Shown here: positions 8,707 to 18,871 of the stretch, one piece after another
Layout: each line of letters begins with the position of its first letter
Position numbering within the stretch: the stretch's first letter is position 1
Assembly (NCBI GenBank): GCA_001600695.1
Contig: BCKQ01000019.1
Location: 1-44,557 of the forward strand
From: Ascoidea asiatica
Lineage: Eukaryota > Ascomycota > Saccharomycetes > Ascoideales > Ascoideaceae
Direction: 5' to 3'
DNA: 44,557 bases
Program-made: the position numbers and the translations under genes
The notes under the pieces: model-generated
What the model saw: the letters and a program-made list of their open reading frames with translations, nothing else
What the model was told of the DNA's origin: nothing
Database searches by the model: none

Positions 8707-10395
8707 TGGTTATTGAGCCTATTTACTTTAATAAAATTTATAAGTTAATATTTTTCCTTTTAAACAATTCTGATAATTCTTTAAATTTTTAATAAAATTC
8801 AACTACCTTTCTTTAAATAACAATTATCAACTACAAATTAAATTCAATTTGGATAAATTCTAGTTTTTATTTATTTTGTTTATCAATATAAACATTATAG
8901 AACCTCTAGTTTTTCTTAAATTCTTTTAATTTAAAATCAAGAAGCATAAGTTAAAATTTAATTTAGATAAATTGAAGTTCTTGTTTATTTTGTTTATCAA
9001 TTTAAATATTATAGAACTTTCATATTTCTCGAAAATTAATTTTTTCTATCAGCGCTTAATTTATTACAGCTGCATTAACTACCAAATTAATCATCTTAAT
9101 ATATCGTAATTGTTCTTTTATTATTCAGAAAATTCAAAACAATAATCAATCTAAAATTCAATTTAGAGAAACTAAAGTTCTTGTTTATTTTGTTTATCAA
9201 TTTAAATATTTTAGAATCTTTATAATTTCTCCAAAATTAAATTTTTCTGTCAGCGCTTAATTTATTTAAATCTTTCATAAATCAAAAACTATTACTAGAA
9301 GATTTTATAGTTCAACTGTCTTAAACTAATTAAATCACTACATTCAAGTCATACTTATTCTTAGAAAAATTGAAGTTCTTTTTTATTTTCTTTATCAATT
9401 TAAATATTATAGATCTTCTATTTTCTTCATCAAAATTGAATTTTTAATCGGCGCTTAATTTATATTCTTAAATAACTTCCATTACTCTTCAATTCTACTT
9501 TAAATATCAATATTTTAAAGGTTATTAATTCTTGTTTATTCTGTTTATCGTTATAAATATTTTAGAATTTTTAATCTTCCGAATAGATATCTTAAATATT
9601 TTCACATCCAAGAGTTAAATTCAATATCTTAAACTCTGAATCTTTATTAAAATTTTAGTTTTATTTTTACTTATTCTTATTTATTTTGTTTTTCAATATA
9701 AATAGTATAGAATTTGTATTTAATTTTACTAATTATTTTTCTTCTAAACAAAGTCATCAATGAAAGAATCATTTAAAGTCAATTAAAGTAACTTTTTATT
9801 TATAAAAGCTTCAGAATTTCTTTGTTTCATCCTGATAAATAGTACTTATATTAATTTCTGATTCCAATATCTAAAAACTTCTTTTAGTTTTACTTTAAAT
9901 CATCTAAATTTCAAGTTTCAAAAATTATTGCATATCATAATTCTTCCTTACTTACATTTCAAATTATACTATTTCCACCAAAATAATAATCTTATTTAAT
10001 AACACAATTCCCTTCAAATATTTCTCAATTCTATTTCTACTTTAATAAATTATATTAAATTTAAAATAATTTCTTGTTTATCTTGTTCATCAATATAAAC
10101 ATTTTAGAAATTTCTTTGTTTTAATCTTTTATTACTTCGGATCTTCAACTTAAATTTTTTTCCTTTACTTCTAAAAACTTATATTCAATACTTTATTAAA
10201 TATTGAATACTTATTCAACTATTACAGACCGAATATTATCTTTTTCATCTGATTCTTTCCGTATTCTGAACTAATTTCTTAAAAATTTCTTGTTTAATTT
10301 GTTCATCATATTAAATATCGTACATTTTTTTAATTTAATTCGGTCTCAGTTTCTATTTGAATCAAACTGAGTTCTCATTCACTTATCTTAACCAA
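8707..10395 (+). other. Long AT-rich leader of the large copia element
   Basis: About 1.7 kb lies between the primer-binding site and the gag ATG, with no long reading frame. It is dominated by A/T and by a dispersed repeated motif listed separately. Leaders of copia elements are usually only tens to a few hundred bases, so this is unusual. It could hold packaging, dimerisation or translation signals, or be an insertion of satellite-like DNA. Confidence 0.7.
8861..10330 (+). repeat. About eight diverged copies of a 40-110-bp motif in the element leader
   Basis: The core reads approximately TTGTTTATTTTGTTTATCAA, then a short A/T run, TTAAATATTATAGAA or similar. Copies start near 8861, 8956, 9153, 9359, 9525, 9671, 10070 and 10285, at irregular spacing of about 100-400 bp. 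Three of them (8956-9066, 9153-9270, 9359-9470) extend to about 110 bp and end with a conserved TCAGCGCTTAATTTAT (the third with TCGGCGC). Spacing is too irregular for a simple tandem satellite. The conserved core in very AT-rich DNA suggests either selection or serial duplication. Confidence 0.8.
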
Positions 10396-12084
10396 ATGAG
10401 TGACGTCCCTATTGATGGTAACTTTGATAAAATTCTTGTTGGTAAACTTAATGATGATGATGTTGATGAATACATTCAGTTTATTTCAAAATTTCAAAAA
10501 TTAAATCAATTCGTTCCTGCTTGTTCAAAAAATCCCTTCTCTATTTCCTTCATTCACTATCGTATAAACCCTTTTAGACTTATTACTGTCGAAGAAATCA
10601 ATCAAAATGAAATTAATCAAGGTGTCTTCTTACAAGCCAAAATTATCGAGAATTATCAACTTTCTATTCAACCAGAAGAGAAAACTTTCATTGACATTGA
10701 AAGAGAAAATAGAACTGAAAGAATTCAATTCCTAAGAAATAATAACCCTAATAATCCTATTTTCCTTAATTATCCTAATGAATTTTTCACTAAACCTTTT
10801 ATTAATTCTCCTATTAAATTAATCACAAATGATATTGCTTCAGGCAATGAAAATTCCAATATTGAAGATAATCAAATTGCAAAACTTCGTTTTGAAGTTA
10901 TTAATTCTCCAGTCAAAAACTCTGATCATCTTGATACCTTTGTAGACAGAGTCTTCTCTCTCCTTCAATCTTTTCAATTCATCACTAATGAGCCTTCTGG
11001 TGTCTTTCTTTTACAAAATGACATTTCACCTCAAAATGAAGCTATCATTAAACAATTCTTGAATAATAATTTTCAAGAAAATCTAAATTTCTCTAGTCAA
11101 CAACAAGTGTTTGATGATATTGAGTTTTCAAAAGTTAAAGTTCAAGTTTTAATCATGAAACTTCAAGAGAAAAAATTTGCCCTTGAAGACCCTTTCAATC
11201 AATTACGTTCGATCATCAACTTCAAATTAAGAAATGAAGTTCTGAAAAGTGCTAATCTACTATGACAGAAAATTCGAAAATTGTTTATTGAAATCCTTTC
11301 ATCTGACCACCAAGAACTAATCAAAGATCAAGATACTTATATCAAATTAACAAGAAAACTTTTCGATAAAAATGTATGTAAGGTCATTGCTAAATATTTT
11401 TTAGGAAACTACATTAGAAGCATTAATACAGATAACTACATTAAATATAAAGATAAATTTGTCTCTTTATTATTAAATGATAAAGTCAAATTCATTGTTG
11501 AATCCAATTTAATTCCTCCTCAATTATTAAAATCTAGAAATGCTGAAAATTACAAATTAATTATCCAAAAGCTTAATAAGAATATAAAATTTTCTACTGA
11601 AATTTCAGATGCTAGTAAAACTACTTTAGGTCAAAACTTTAATTCAAAAACTTCTTCACTTAAAAGATTAAAAATTTCTTCTGTTGATGCTAATTCTCAA
11701 CTTCTTGCGTTAAATAACAAAACGAATTCATCTAATATCTTGTCTTCCAACACTGATACAGATGCTGAAGATATTTTACTTATCTCAGAAATTGATCCCC
11801 CTGAATTTTTTTCCCCTCCTTTCAAAACTATTCACGATGATGAGTTTTATCAATCTCATTCTGAAGGTCATAAACGTTGCTCTAATTGTAAAGTTTTCCA
11901 ACATCATCATTCGGTTTGTCCTATATTCCCTACAGACTTAACTAAATTTTACCAACTTCTAGTCTACTATAAAATGGCTCCTGATAACTCATTATTTGTT
12001 CAATTTTTTGACAAATACTATGTTTCCATTATGAATATCAATGCTCTAAAAAATTTGAACATTTTGAGAAAAAAGTTTCTTTAA
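10396..12084 (+). pseudogene. Gag of the large copia element, one nonsense mutation
   Basis: This is the structural capsid/nucleocapsid protein that packages element RNA. The first ATG is at 10396 (the frame is open a little further upstream without an ATG). An in-frame TGA at 11263-11265 splits it, but the same frame resumes at once and runs to 12084. Near 11876-11920 it has a CCHC zinc knuckle (C-x2-C-x4-H-x4-C, start CSNC), the hallmark of nucleocapsid. The full length would be about 562 residues. The end overlaps the next frame around 12060, where the reading frame moves by one base. That could be a mutation or a once-programmed Gag-Pol frameshift. Confidence 0.75.
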
Positions 12085-12098
12085 TCAAGATTCCTAAC

Positions 12099-13562
12099 AT
12101 GAATAATCCTTTTAAATTCAATTCTACTATTATTCAACTTGATTCTATATCTATTTCTAGAGATTTTTTTGAACATCTTCCCGATCTATATAGAATTTCT
12201 TCCATCAAAATTCCAAAAATTTTTACTTCTGCTAATTATAAAAAATCTTTCAACTCAACTGACATTAAATTAGATTTTCATCCTGCATTCAAATATTATG
12301 ATTTTTCTAAATTAAATCTTCAATATAACCTCAATTGTACTAATAATTTTTCTTCAATTTTCATTAACAAAGATATAATATTACCTAAAACTTTATCCTT
12401 TTCTGTTCATGAAGATCTTTCTCTGGAAAATCCATTTCAAGATTTAGGTGTTGCTTTAATTAGATCAAAAGATGTTTCTCCTTTTGATATTCCTCATATT
12501 AACGAATCTATTCCTGAAATTAATACTACTAACAACGATGAGTCCTCCAAAGATAATCATCATCTTGATGATAATGTTGATATTCATCTCCAAGACTCAC
12601 CTCGTCTTAAAGTTACTGACAAATATAATTTAACTGATGATATCCTTACACTCATTGATTTCAATCAAGCTAATTCTTTACTTGCTAGAATGTATGATTC
12701 TGAAAGTTCTTTTAAATTGGACTGCACTGCTACTGGCCACAACAGAATTTTTATAACTCCTGCAAAACTTAATTATTCCCTTCAATTTTATAGAGACTTA
12801 TTTACTCTTGATAAAAATACAAACACCATCAACTTCATTTTTGACCTTCATTTCAACTTCGATGTCTTATTAATCAAAAATTTTATAAAACAAATGAATA
12901 TTATTTATTCAAACTTTCAAGCTAATCCTGTATCTAATGCATTTAATGACTTCTATTACTGTGAATTTGCTTGTGATAAATTAGTTGATAATCGAGTTTC
13001 TGTCAACCCTTATGCCAACATTTATACTGCTATCTTATTTGAACATCTAATTTACAAATTAAAGAAACATAATACTTCTAAACATATTTTTGAAAATCTA
13101 TCTAAAGAATATAAACTTTCTTACAATCCTCCAATTTTGTTTCCAGGTAAAAATGCTTCTATATTTTCTGAAAAAATGTTTGCTCGATTTAAAAAATTAC
13201 AAGGTTCTCCTGATCATAAAATTCAGTGTTATGTTCCTTCAAACTCCATTTTACCTGTTCTCCTTAATAAATATGGTAATATTATCAATACTGATGAGTC
13301 ATATAATAAATATAATACCAATACTTCAATGTTCTCTCAAGTGGTTTTATCAGACAATACTTTTATTCCAGCTAATGCTAATCTTAAAAATCACTCTTCT
13401 AATTCTAAACCTGATAATAAAAATAAACCTTCCTTCACTAAAACTGAGAATTCAAATAAAAATAAGTCCTCTTCTGATTTTACTTCAAATTCTAATTTTT
13501 ATAAAAGTGCTGTTAACTTCAATAAAAATAACAAAACTTACTACAGGGTGCGGCCTTACTAA
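12099..13562 (+). CDS. Unrecognised 487-residue ORF between Gag and protease
   Basis: I do not recognise this protein. It is an uninterrupted frame starting MNNPFKFN, also open upstream to about 12045 without ATG, so it may be entered by frameshift from Gag. It contains no zinc knuckle, protease, integrase or polymerase motif. The first 400 residues look globular (hydrophobic/aromatic periodic, for example FNFDVLLIKNF), and the last 80 are rich in Asn, Ser and Lys with a basic end (YYRVRPY). It lies where copia elements normally pass directly from nucleocapsid to protease. It could be a duplicated and diverged capsid domain, an extra structural protein, or captured host sequence. It is the longest undamaged frame before integrase, although the rest of the element is broken. 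Confidence 0.55.
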   Translation: MNNPFKFNSTIIQLDSISISRDFFEHLPDLYRISSIKIPKIFTSANYKKSFNSTDIKLDFHPAFKYYDFSKLNLQYNLNCTNNFSSIFINKDIILPKTLSFSVHEDLSLENPFQDLGVALIRSKDVSPFDIPHINESIPEINTTNNDESSKDNHHLDDNVDIHLQDSPRLKVTDKYNLTDDILTLIDFNQANSLLARMYDSESSFKLDCTATGHNRIFITPAKLNYSLQFYRDLFTLDKNTNTINFIFDLHFNFDVLLIKNFIKQMNIIYSNFQANPVSNAFNDFYYCEFACDKLVDNRVSVNPYANIYTAILFEHLIYKLKKHNTSKHIFENLSKEYKLSYNPPILFPGKNASIFSEKMFARFKKLQGSPDHKIQCYVPSNSILPVLLNKYGNIINTDESYNKYNTNTSMFSQVVLSDNTFIPANANLKNHSSNSKPDNKNKPSFTKTENSNKNKSSSDFTSNSNFYKSAVNFNKNNKTYYRVRPY

Positions 13563-13638
13563 GATCAATACCTTCAAATCTATTAATTCTATTAAAAAAA
13601 CTAAACTTAACAATCTTGCTTCAAATTCATCAAATTGA

Positions 13639-14082
13639 TTTTCAATACGTTTATATTCAGGTGCTGATCTTAGTGTAACTGGAAATCATTATATATTACA
13701 TAATTATGTATCTTTTAACTCTTCAAATATTAAAACCATTTACAATTATTCTCGTTCTCCTATTCAATTAATTGGAAACGGTGATATCCTTGGATATATT
13801 GTAGTTAATAATAAAATTATAAAGATGACTTTCTCAAGTGTTTAGTATACACCCGATGGTTGTGATACTGTTATAATTCAGCTTCAACATTGTGATATTA
13901 TTGGTTTTAAAAGTGATAAATGTAGCCTTGAGTGTTGGACCTATGATGATAATAATAACAAATTAATCAATGCGAATTGTCAATTAAATAACACCTCAAC
14001 TAGCTTTTCATTAAATTTCTTCAAATCCTAGAATTCTTGCTTAAATAATTTTATTGAAAGTAACACTAATTTCAGAATTAAC
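13639..14082 (+). pseudogene. Protease remnant of the large copia element
   Basis: In the same frame as the integrase that follows, the text reads RLYSGADLSVTGNH at 13648-13689. Copia proteases have D-S-G-A-D/T at this position, so the catalytic Asp appears replaced by Tyr (TAT instead of GAT at 13654-13656). A few residues later, IGNGDILGYI resembles the G-x-G-D strand found after the protease. Stops TAG at 13843-13845 and TAG at 14029-14031 interrupt it. The protease would normally cut Gag-Pol, and as written it could not. The assignment rests on the short motif and on position. Confidence 0.6.
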
Positions 14083-16071
14083 TTGTTAATAAATAACTTT
14101 CAAATCCATCTTAAATTCAATCATCTTCCTCTTACTAGTATAATAAAACTCATTGATTCTAATGCAATTAATCACAAAAATCTTAAGATTTCTAATAAAG
14201 ACTTTACTTGCGAAATCTGTCAAAGAAATAATACTAATGATAAAATTGCTTCTAAATCAAGATTTGTTGCTACCAAACCTAATCAAATTATTCAAGTTGA
14301 TGCTATCGGTCCCACATCTCCTATTAGTATCACAGGTTATAAATACATTCTAGTTATTGTTGATAAATTTACAAAGTTTATTTATGCCACACCTATACTC
14401 TATAAAGGAGAATCTGCTATCCATTTAACATTTTTTCTTAACCATCTACAAAACATATTCCTTTATAAAGCTACCTTTTTACTCAGCGATCAAGGTGCAG
14501 AATTTGTAAATAATTTAATTAATCAAAAATTGTTCTTGGATAGAAGTGATCAAAGATCTACCGTTGGTTATAGAAGTATTCAAAATGGTCTTGCTGAAAG
14601 AGCTAATAGAACCTTGTTCACTATATGTAGAACCTTACTAGATTCTTCTGGTCTTCGTGGTGAATTCTGGGAATTTGCTATTTTTGCTTCAATGGATAGA
14701 CATAACAAACCTTTACATAATAATAACAAAATTACTCCCCTCGAATTGCAATATAACTATAAACCTTCAATTCACCAACTCTATGAATTTGGTTCATTAA
14801 TTTTTACAACTAAAGTGTCTGTTAGACTCCAAAGTTCTAAAACTTCTAAACAACGTAGAGGCATTTATCTTTGTGAACATAGATCTGAACTAGGTCACCT
14901 TTATTTAAATCTTGATTTTATGAAAATCATGATTACAGTTGTCATAAATCAAGACAAAAAACAGAGACTATTCAAAGATCTCAACATAACATTAGATTTA
15001 AACAAAATTCAGATAATTCCTCCTGATTCTAAAAGAAATTCAATCCATTCTGTATCTGCCTATCATAATGACTTTCAACGTCCAATTAAAGTTTCTTTCA
15101 AAAAATCAGATTACTATGAAGCTAAAGGGTATTTTCCTGATTATAAACTTAGAATTTCCAATAACGGGTCTGATAATTCATCTAATAAATTTTTTGATGT
15201 TAATTGGAACTCTTTACTGAATCCCATTACTTCTGACTTGATTAATAGATCTAATACGTCTCATACTAATAAGATAAATGTTTACCCTTCCTCTTTACCA
15301 AAAAACCCCACCAAACTTTCTCCTTCAAATCAGGTTACATTCAATTTTCCTACATCTATACAACTTGTCAATAAAAATAAATTTTCTCAAAGAAAAATTC
15401 CTTCTTATCAGTCAATTGAAAATAAAACTAACACCTTCATCTCTGAAATTTCAAAAAACTCAATTGACTCTTCTCCTAAACCTCCTTCTGTTTTTCCTAT
15501 CTCACCTAGTTTAATAAACTCACCGTTTAAACATGACTTAAAAGATTCTGATACAAACGTCTCTAATAATAATTCTTTTCCAAAAAATTTGGAGAAAAAT
15601 AACTCCATATCTGAATTGAATAAATTTAATCTTAAGCTATCTAATGAAAACTCTTTAACTACTAATGCAGCTTTTTTATCTAATCAAGTAACATCTTCTG
15701 ATAAAGTTTCTATTTTCCCTATTAATAAAAATTTTAAATCGTTAAATACAGATTTTATAAAACCTTCAATTCAAAATGAAAACTCTACTACAACTCCCAG
15801 TAAAACTTTTTCTAATAAAATCTCCAATCATAATGGCTCCATATCTTTTAATCCAGTATTGATTTTTAATAAAAATATTTCTTCAGATGATCTTAATCCA
15901 ATCCTAAACTATAACAATAACTTATTCTCTCAAATCTCTACATTTAATTCTAATAAATCTACTGTTAATTGTTTATTAGACTCTGAGTTATCTCAAAATG
16001 ACCTTTGTTCCGTATTCAATAAAAACTACAATAATACTGATAAACGTTTTTCAAATTATACAATCCATTAA
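14083..16071 (+). pseudogene. Integrase of the large copia element (catalytic core intact)
   Basis: This enzyme inserts element cDNA into the host genome. The zinc head is visible as H-x4-H (HLKFNH) and CEIC. The catalytic triad is complete: Asp in VDAIGP at 14299, Asp in LSDQGAEF at 14488 and Glu in NGLAERANRT at 14596, with 35 residues between the last two, the D,D35E spacing of the family. After the core (to about 14830) comes a long Asn/Ser-rich tail of some 400 residues without known motifs, as in Ty1 integrase but longer. The frame has no ATG at its left border and is a slice of the polyprotein between stops at 14029 and 16069. Confidence 0.85.
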
Positions 16072-17204
16072 GCTATTCCAATCGAGAATGATGGTTCATT
16101 CCTAACACCTGTTTCTGTTGAGGAAGAACTTCTCCATTTATATCAGTCCAATACATTAGATGAAGTATTAATAAATGGAAAATTTTCCTCTGAATCCAAA
16201 AACTTTATCAATAAGTTGTCTCAAACAGTTCTTCCTTTTGGATCATCTTCTTTTTATGAAATTTTAGATCACAATATTGGAGGCCACTTTATAAGGAACA
16301 TCAAATACTTAAATCAGAAACCAGTAAATCCCAAGGTAATTCAAGATTTACCATCCAATATTCAAAAACTTTGGCTTGAAGCTTGTACTCGTGAATTCAA
16401 TTCCTTCAATGAATTCAACGTTTGGGAACTAATTCCAAAACCTATCAATAAAGTTCCAATTTTGAGAGGAAGATGGATATTTAAAATGAAGTATATTCCT
16501 GAATTAAATCCAAAAGCAAGATGGGTGATTCAAGGTCATCGTCAAAACCTGGAAGAGATTTCGGTGAGACTTATTCACCTGTGTGTCCTAATGAGATTTT
16601 TCTCACATTAATTACAATATGTGCTCAAAAAACTTCGTTTATTGAAACCGGAGATGTTCCTTCAGCCTTTCTGAGAGGTAAAATTAAAGAAACACTTTAT
16701 GTTCATCCACCTGAAGGGTTTATTAACAAACAAAATCCTAATTATATATACAAAATAACTGGAAGTATTTATGGCCCTTCTGAAGCACCAAAAGAATGGT
16801 ATCTACAATTAAAAGATCAGTTAGAATCCAAATTCTACACTCCGGATGAAAAGGTTTCCTGTATATTTTATAAATCTTCTATCTTAGGTCTAATAATAGT
16901 TGCTGTCTATGTTGACGACATTATCTTTACTGCTTCTTCAATAAAAGCAATGGAAATTACAAAAATTGATTTTAAACAATTATTTAATATCAAATTACTA
17001 GGTGAAATAAAAAATTTTCTTGGACTACAAATTGATTATAACAAAGAAAAGGGTTATATATTCTTAAATCACGAAAAATATTCTCATCAAATAATAGATA
17101 CTTTCTTAATCAATACAAAAAGGATAATATCAATGTACCTTACAATGACTCATTTAAAGCTCTTAAAATCATTCCTGAAAAAGATAAAAATTTTAAAGAA
17201 ATGA
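16072..17204 (+). pseudogene. Reverse transcriptase of the large copia element, frameshifted
   Basis: This is the RNA-dependent DNA polymerase of the element. The frame continues from integrase after the TAA at 16069. It reads WELIPKP, GRWIFKMKY and ARWVIQGHRQ, then loses one register near 16545 and resumes as KPGRDFGETYSPV, GDVPSAFLRG and SIYGPSEAP. The catalytic AVYVDDII has YVDD at 16908-16919. Another frameshift near 17125 leads into RNase H, and the frame itself ends at 17204 with out-of-register residues. All conserved polymerase blocks are present in copia order, so damage is limited to a few indels. Confidence 0.85.
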
Positions 17205-17975
17205 AAAGATTTCCTTATGCCCAAATAGTTGGAAGTTTGAGTCACTTATCTACATTTTCTCGACCAGACATAACACAATCTGTTCACATTCTAACCAGAC
17301 ATATGGTCAATTATAATGAATCTCATTACAAATGGGCTTTACGTATCCTTAAATATATAAGGAATTCAATCACATTGGGCCTCTACTTTCATAGATCTAA
17401 TGAAAATAAATTACTTACCTTTTCTGATGCCAATTATGCTGCTAGCGCTCAATCTGTTATTGGTACTATTACACTGTTTGTTAATATACCTTTAAACTGG
17501 GGTTCTAAACTTCAAGCTGTTCCACCTCAATCTTCCTCAGATTCAGCACTGCAAACTCTTGCATATAGCTCTCACAAGACCAGATACCTTGCGTGGTTCA
17601 TCTCAAGACTTGATTCCTTCACACATTCAGAGGATACAATTAATAGTTTTAACAAAAAATCAAATTTTAACTCGAGTTTTCAATTACGGATTATAAATAA
17701 CTTACCCATCAAAATGTTTCCTACTACTATTTTTGTTGATAATAAAGGTGCTATTTATTGGACAACTGATAGTCGGAAACTTAAAGCTAAATCTCATAGC
17801 GAACAAAGGCTTTTATTAATTTTTGACAGACTATTAAAAGGAACAAAAAATCGAATATGTTCACACTTTAAAGAATATGGCTGATATTTTTACAAAATGT
17901 CCCACTAGTGCAACCTTCGATCATTTAGTTCAATTCATAGTATCTAAACCACCAGTTAGAATTCCTGAAATGTAA
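17130..17975 (+). pseudogene. RNase H domain and C-terminus of the large copia element
   Basis: This domain removes RNA from the RNA-DNA hybrid during reverse transcription. After the frameshift near 17125 the text reads FPYAQIVGSLSHLS and RPDITQSVHILTRH, the usual copia connection. RNase H follows with Asp in FSDANYAAS and Asp in IFVDNKGAI. The expected Glu motif (SYEAE-like) is replaced by AYSSHKTRYL, where no acidic residue stands at that place, so the domain may be catalytically dead as well. A last frameshift near 17850 precedes NMADIFTKCPT, the conserved end of copia Pol, and the stop at 17973-17975. Confidence 0.75.
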
Positions 17976-18666
17976 TATTCATATGCCTGATGAGACGGGT
18001 TTATTGATAGTTTGCTTCTGGAATTGATACATATTTATTAAAATGCTCTGTGAACATAAGTGCAATTTTCAAGTTCTTACTCAATTATGAAATAATTCTC
18101 TTTTGATAAATTGCTCAAGGGCTTAAAAAAAATTTGAACTTTAAATAAGATTCATCTGCAAATTAAATTAAATTCATCACTATCAAATTTAACCAACTAT
18201 AATTGTGTTGCTGTTAGTGTTCTGAGTTTAACCTTATTTCATGTGGGCTAATTTATGTTGCTCGGGCATAGGTTTTTACCGTCTTTTGCGTTTTTTCTTT
18301 GTCTCTAATTTTTAAAAGAATTCAATGTTTTTGCTTTACGAAGATGCAATTCAATTCAATCTGAATTGTGTTTTTTTGGGCTTCTATTAATTTTAATTTT
18401 TCTTGTTTTCTTTCAATTTTTCTTCCTTTTTTTTATGGCTCGTTTTTTGTTATTTACTGCTAGCGAAGGCTTTTCCATTATTTTATCCTTTGCAGGATTA
18501 TGTTCAAAATAACGCTTACTCCATGGTCTGATCCTTAGTATAATGTGGAGGTGAGTCTCATTGGGTAAGTCACGGCTACTTAATTTGTTGAAAGATCATT
18601 CTCCTTGACTGTCTTCATGCACCAAACGTTTCAGTTTTTATAGGTGAATTATATCAGGCTAACGAA
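17976..18666 (+). other. 3' non-coding region of the large copia element
   Basis: About 690 bp lies between the pol stop and the 3' LTR. It is AT-rich with a pyrimidine-rich stretch at 18290-18440 and a purine run GTGGAGGTGAG near 18544. No reading frame of interest was found. A canonical polypurine tract immediately before 18667 is not visible, so the true LTR start may lie further left than the homology shows. Confidence 0.5.
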
Positions 18667-18871
18667 GCCTTTGTGGAGATAAACAAGTTTACCTAACTAT
18701 GTGATTTTTATAAAATGTGACATCTGTTAGAAGAGGCACATGATTACCTAAAAGGTGCTCGGTTTATGTTTCAGGTAACTAACTAGGTTGCCAATATGCA
18801 AAGTAGACACCTGGTCATCTTCTTACCACTTTGATAGTTAGTAACACAAAATATATTTATATTCCCTTATT
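18667..18871 (+). repeat. 3' LTR of the large copia element
   Basis: This is the partner of 8504-8706, in direct orientation, with substitutions spread evenly. The homology ends at CTTATT (18866-18871), the same point at which the 5' copy meets the primer-binding site, so the right border is well supported. Confidence 0.75.

Larger units (their letters stand above)
8504..18871 (+). mobile_element. Large (~10.4 kb) dead Ty1/copia-type retrotransposon
   Basis: Two direct repeats of about 205 bp (8504-8706 and 18667-18871) flank a copia-ordered set of remnants: Gag with CCHC knuckle, an extra ORF, protease, integrase, reverse transcriptase with YVDD, and RNase H. Typical copia elements are 5-6 kb. 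This one is roughly twice that because of a 1.7-kb leader, an additional 487-residue frame, a long asparagine/serine-rich integrase tail, and about 690 bp after pol. Stops (11263, 13843, 14029, 16069) and frameshifts (about 12060, 16545, 17125, 17850) show it is inactive. The LTRs differ at roughly one base in five by eye, which implies an old insertion. Confidence 0.8.

Noticed and set aside
8861-10330. CRISPR-like spaced repeats
   Set aside because: Repeats are diverged, irregularly spaced and in a eukaryotic retroelement leader, so a CRISPR array is not plausible.
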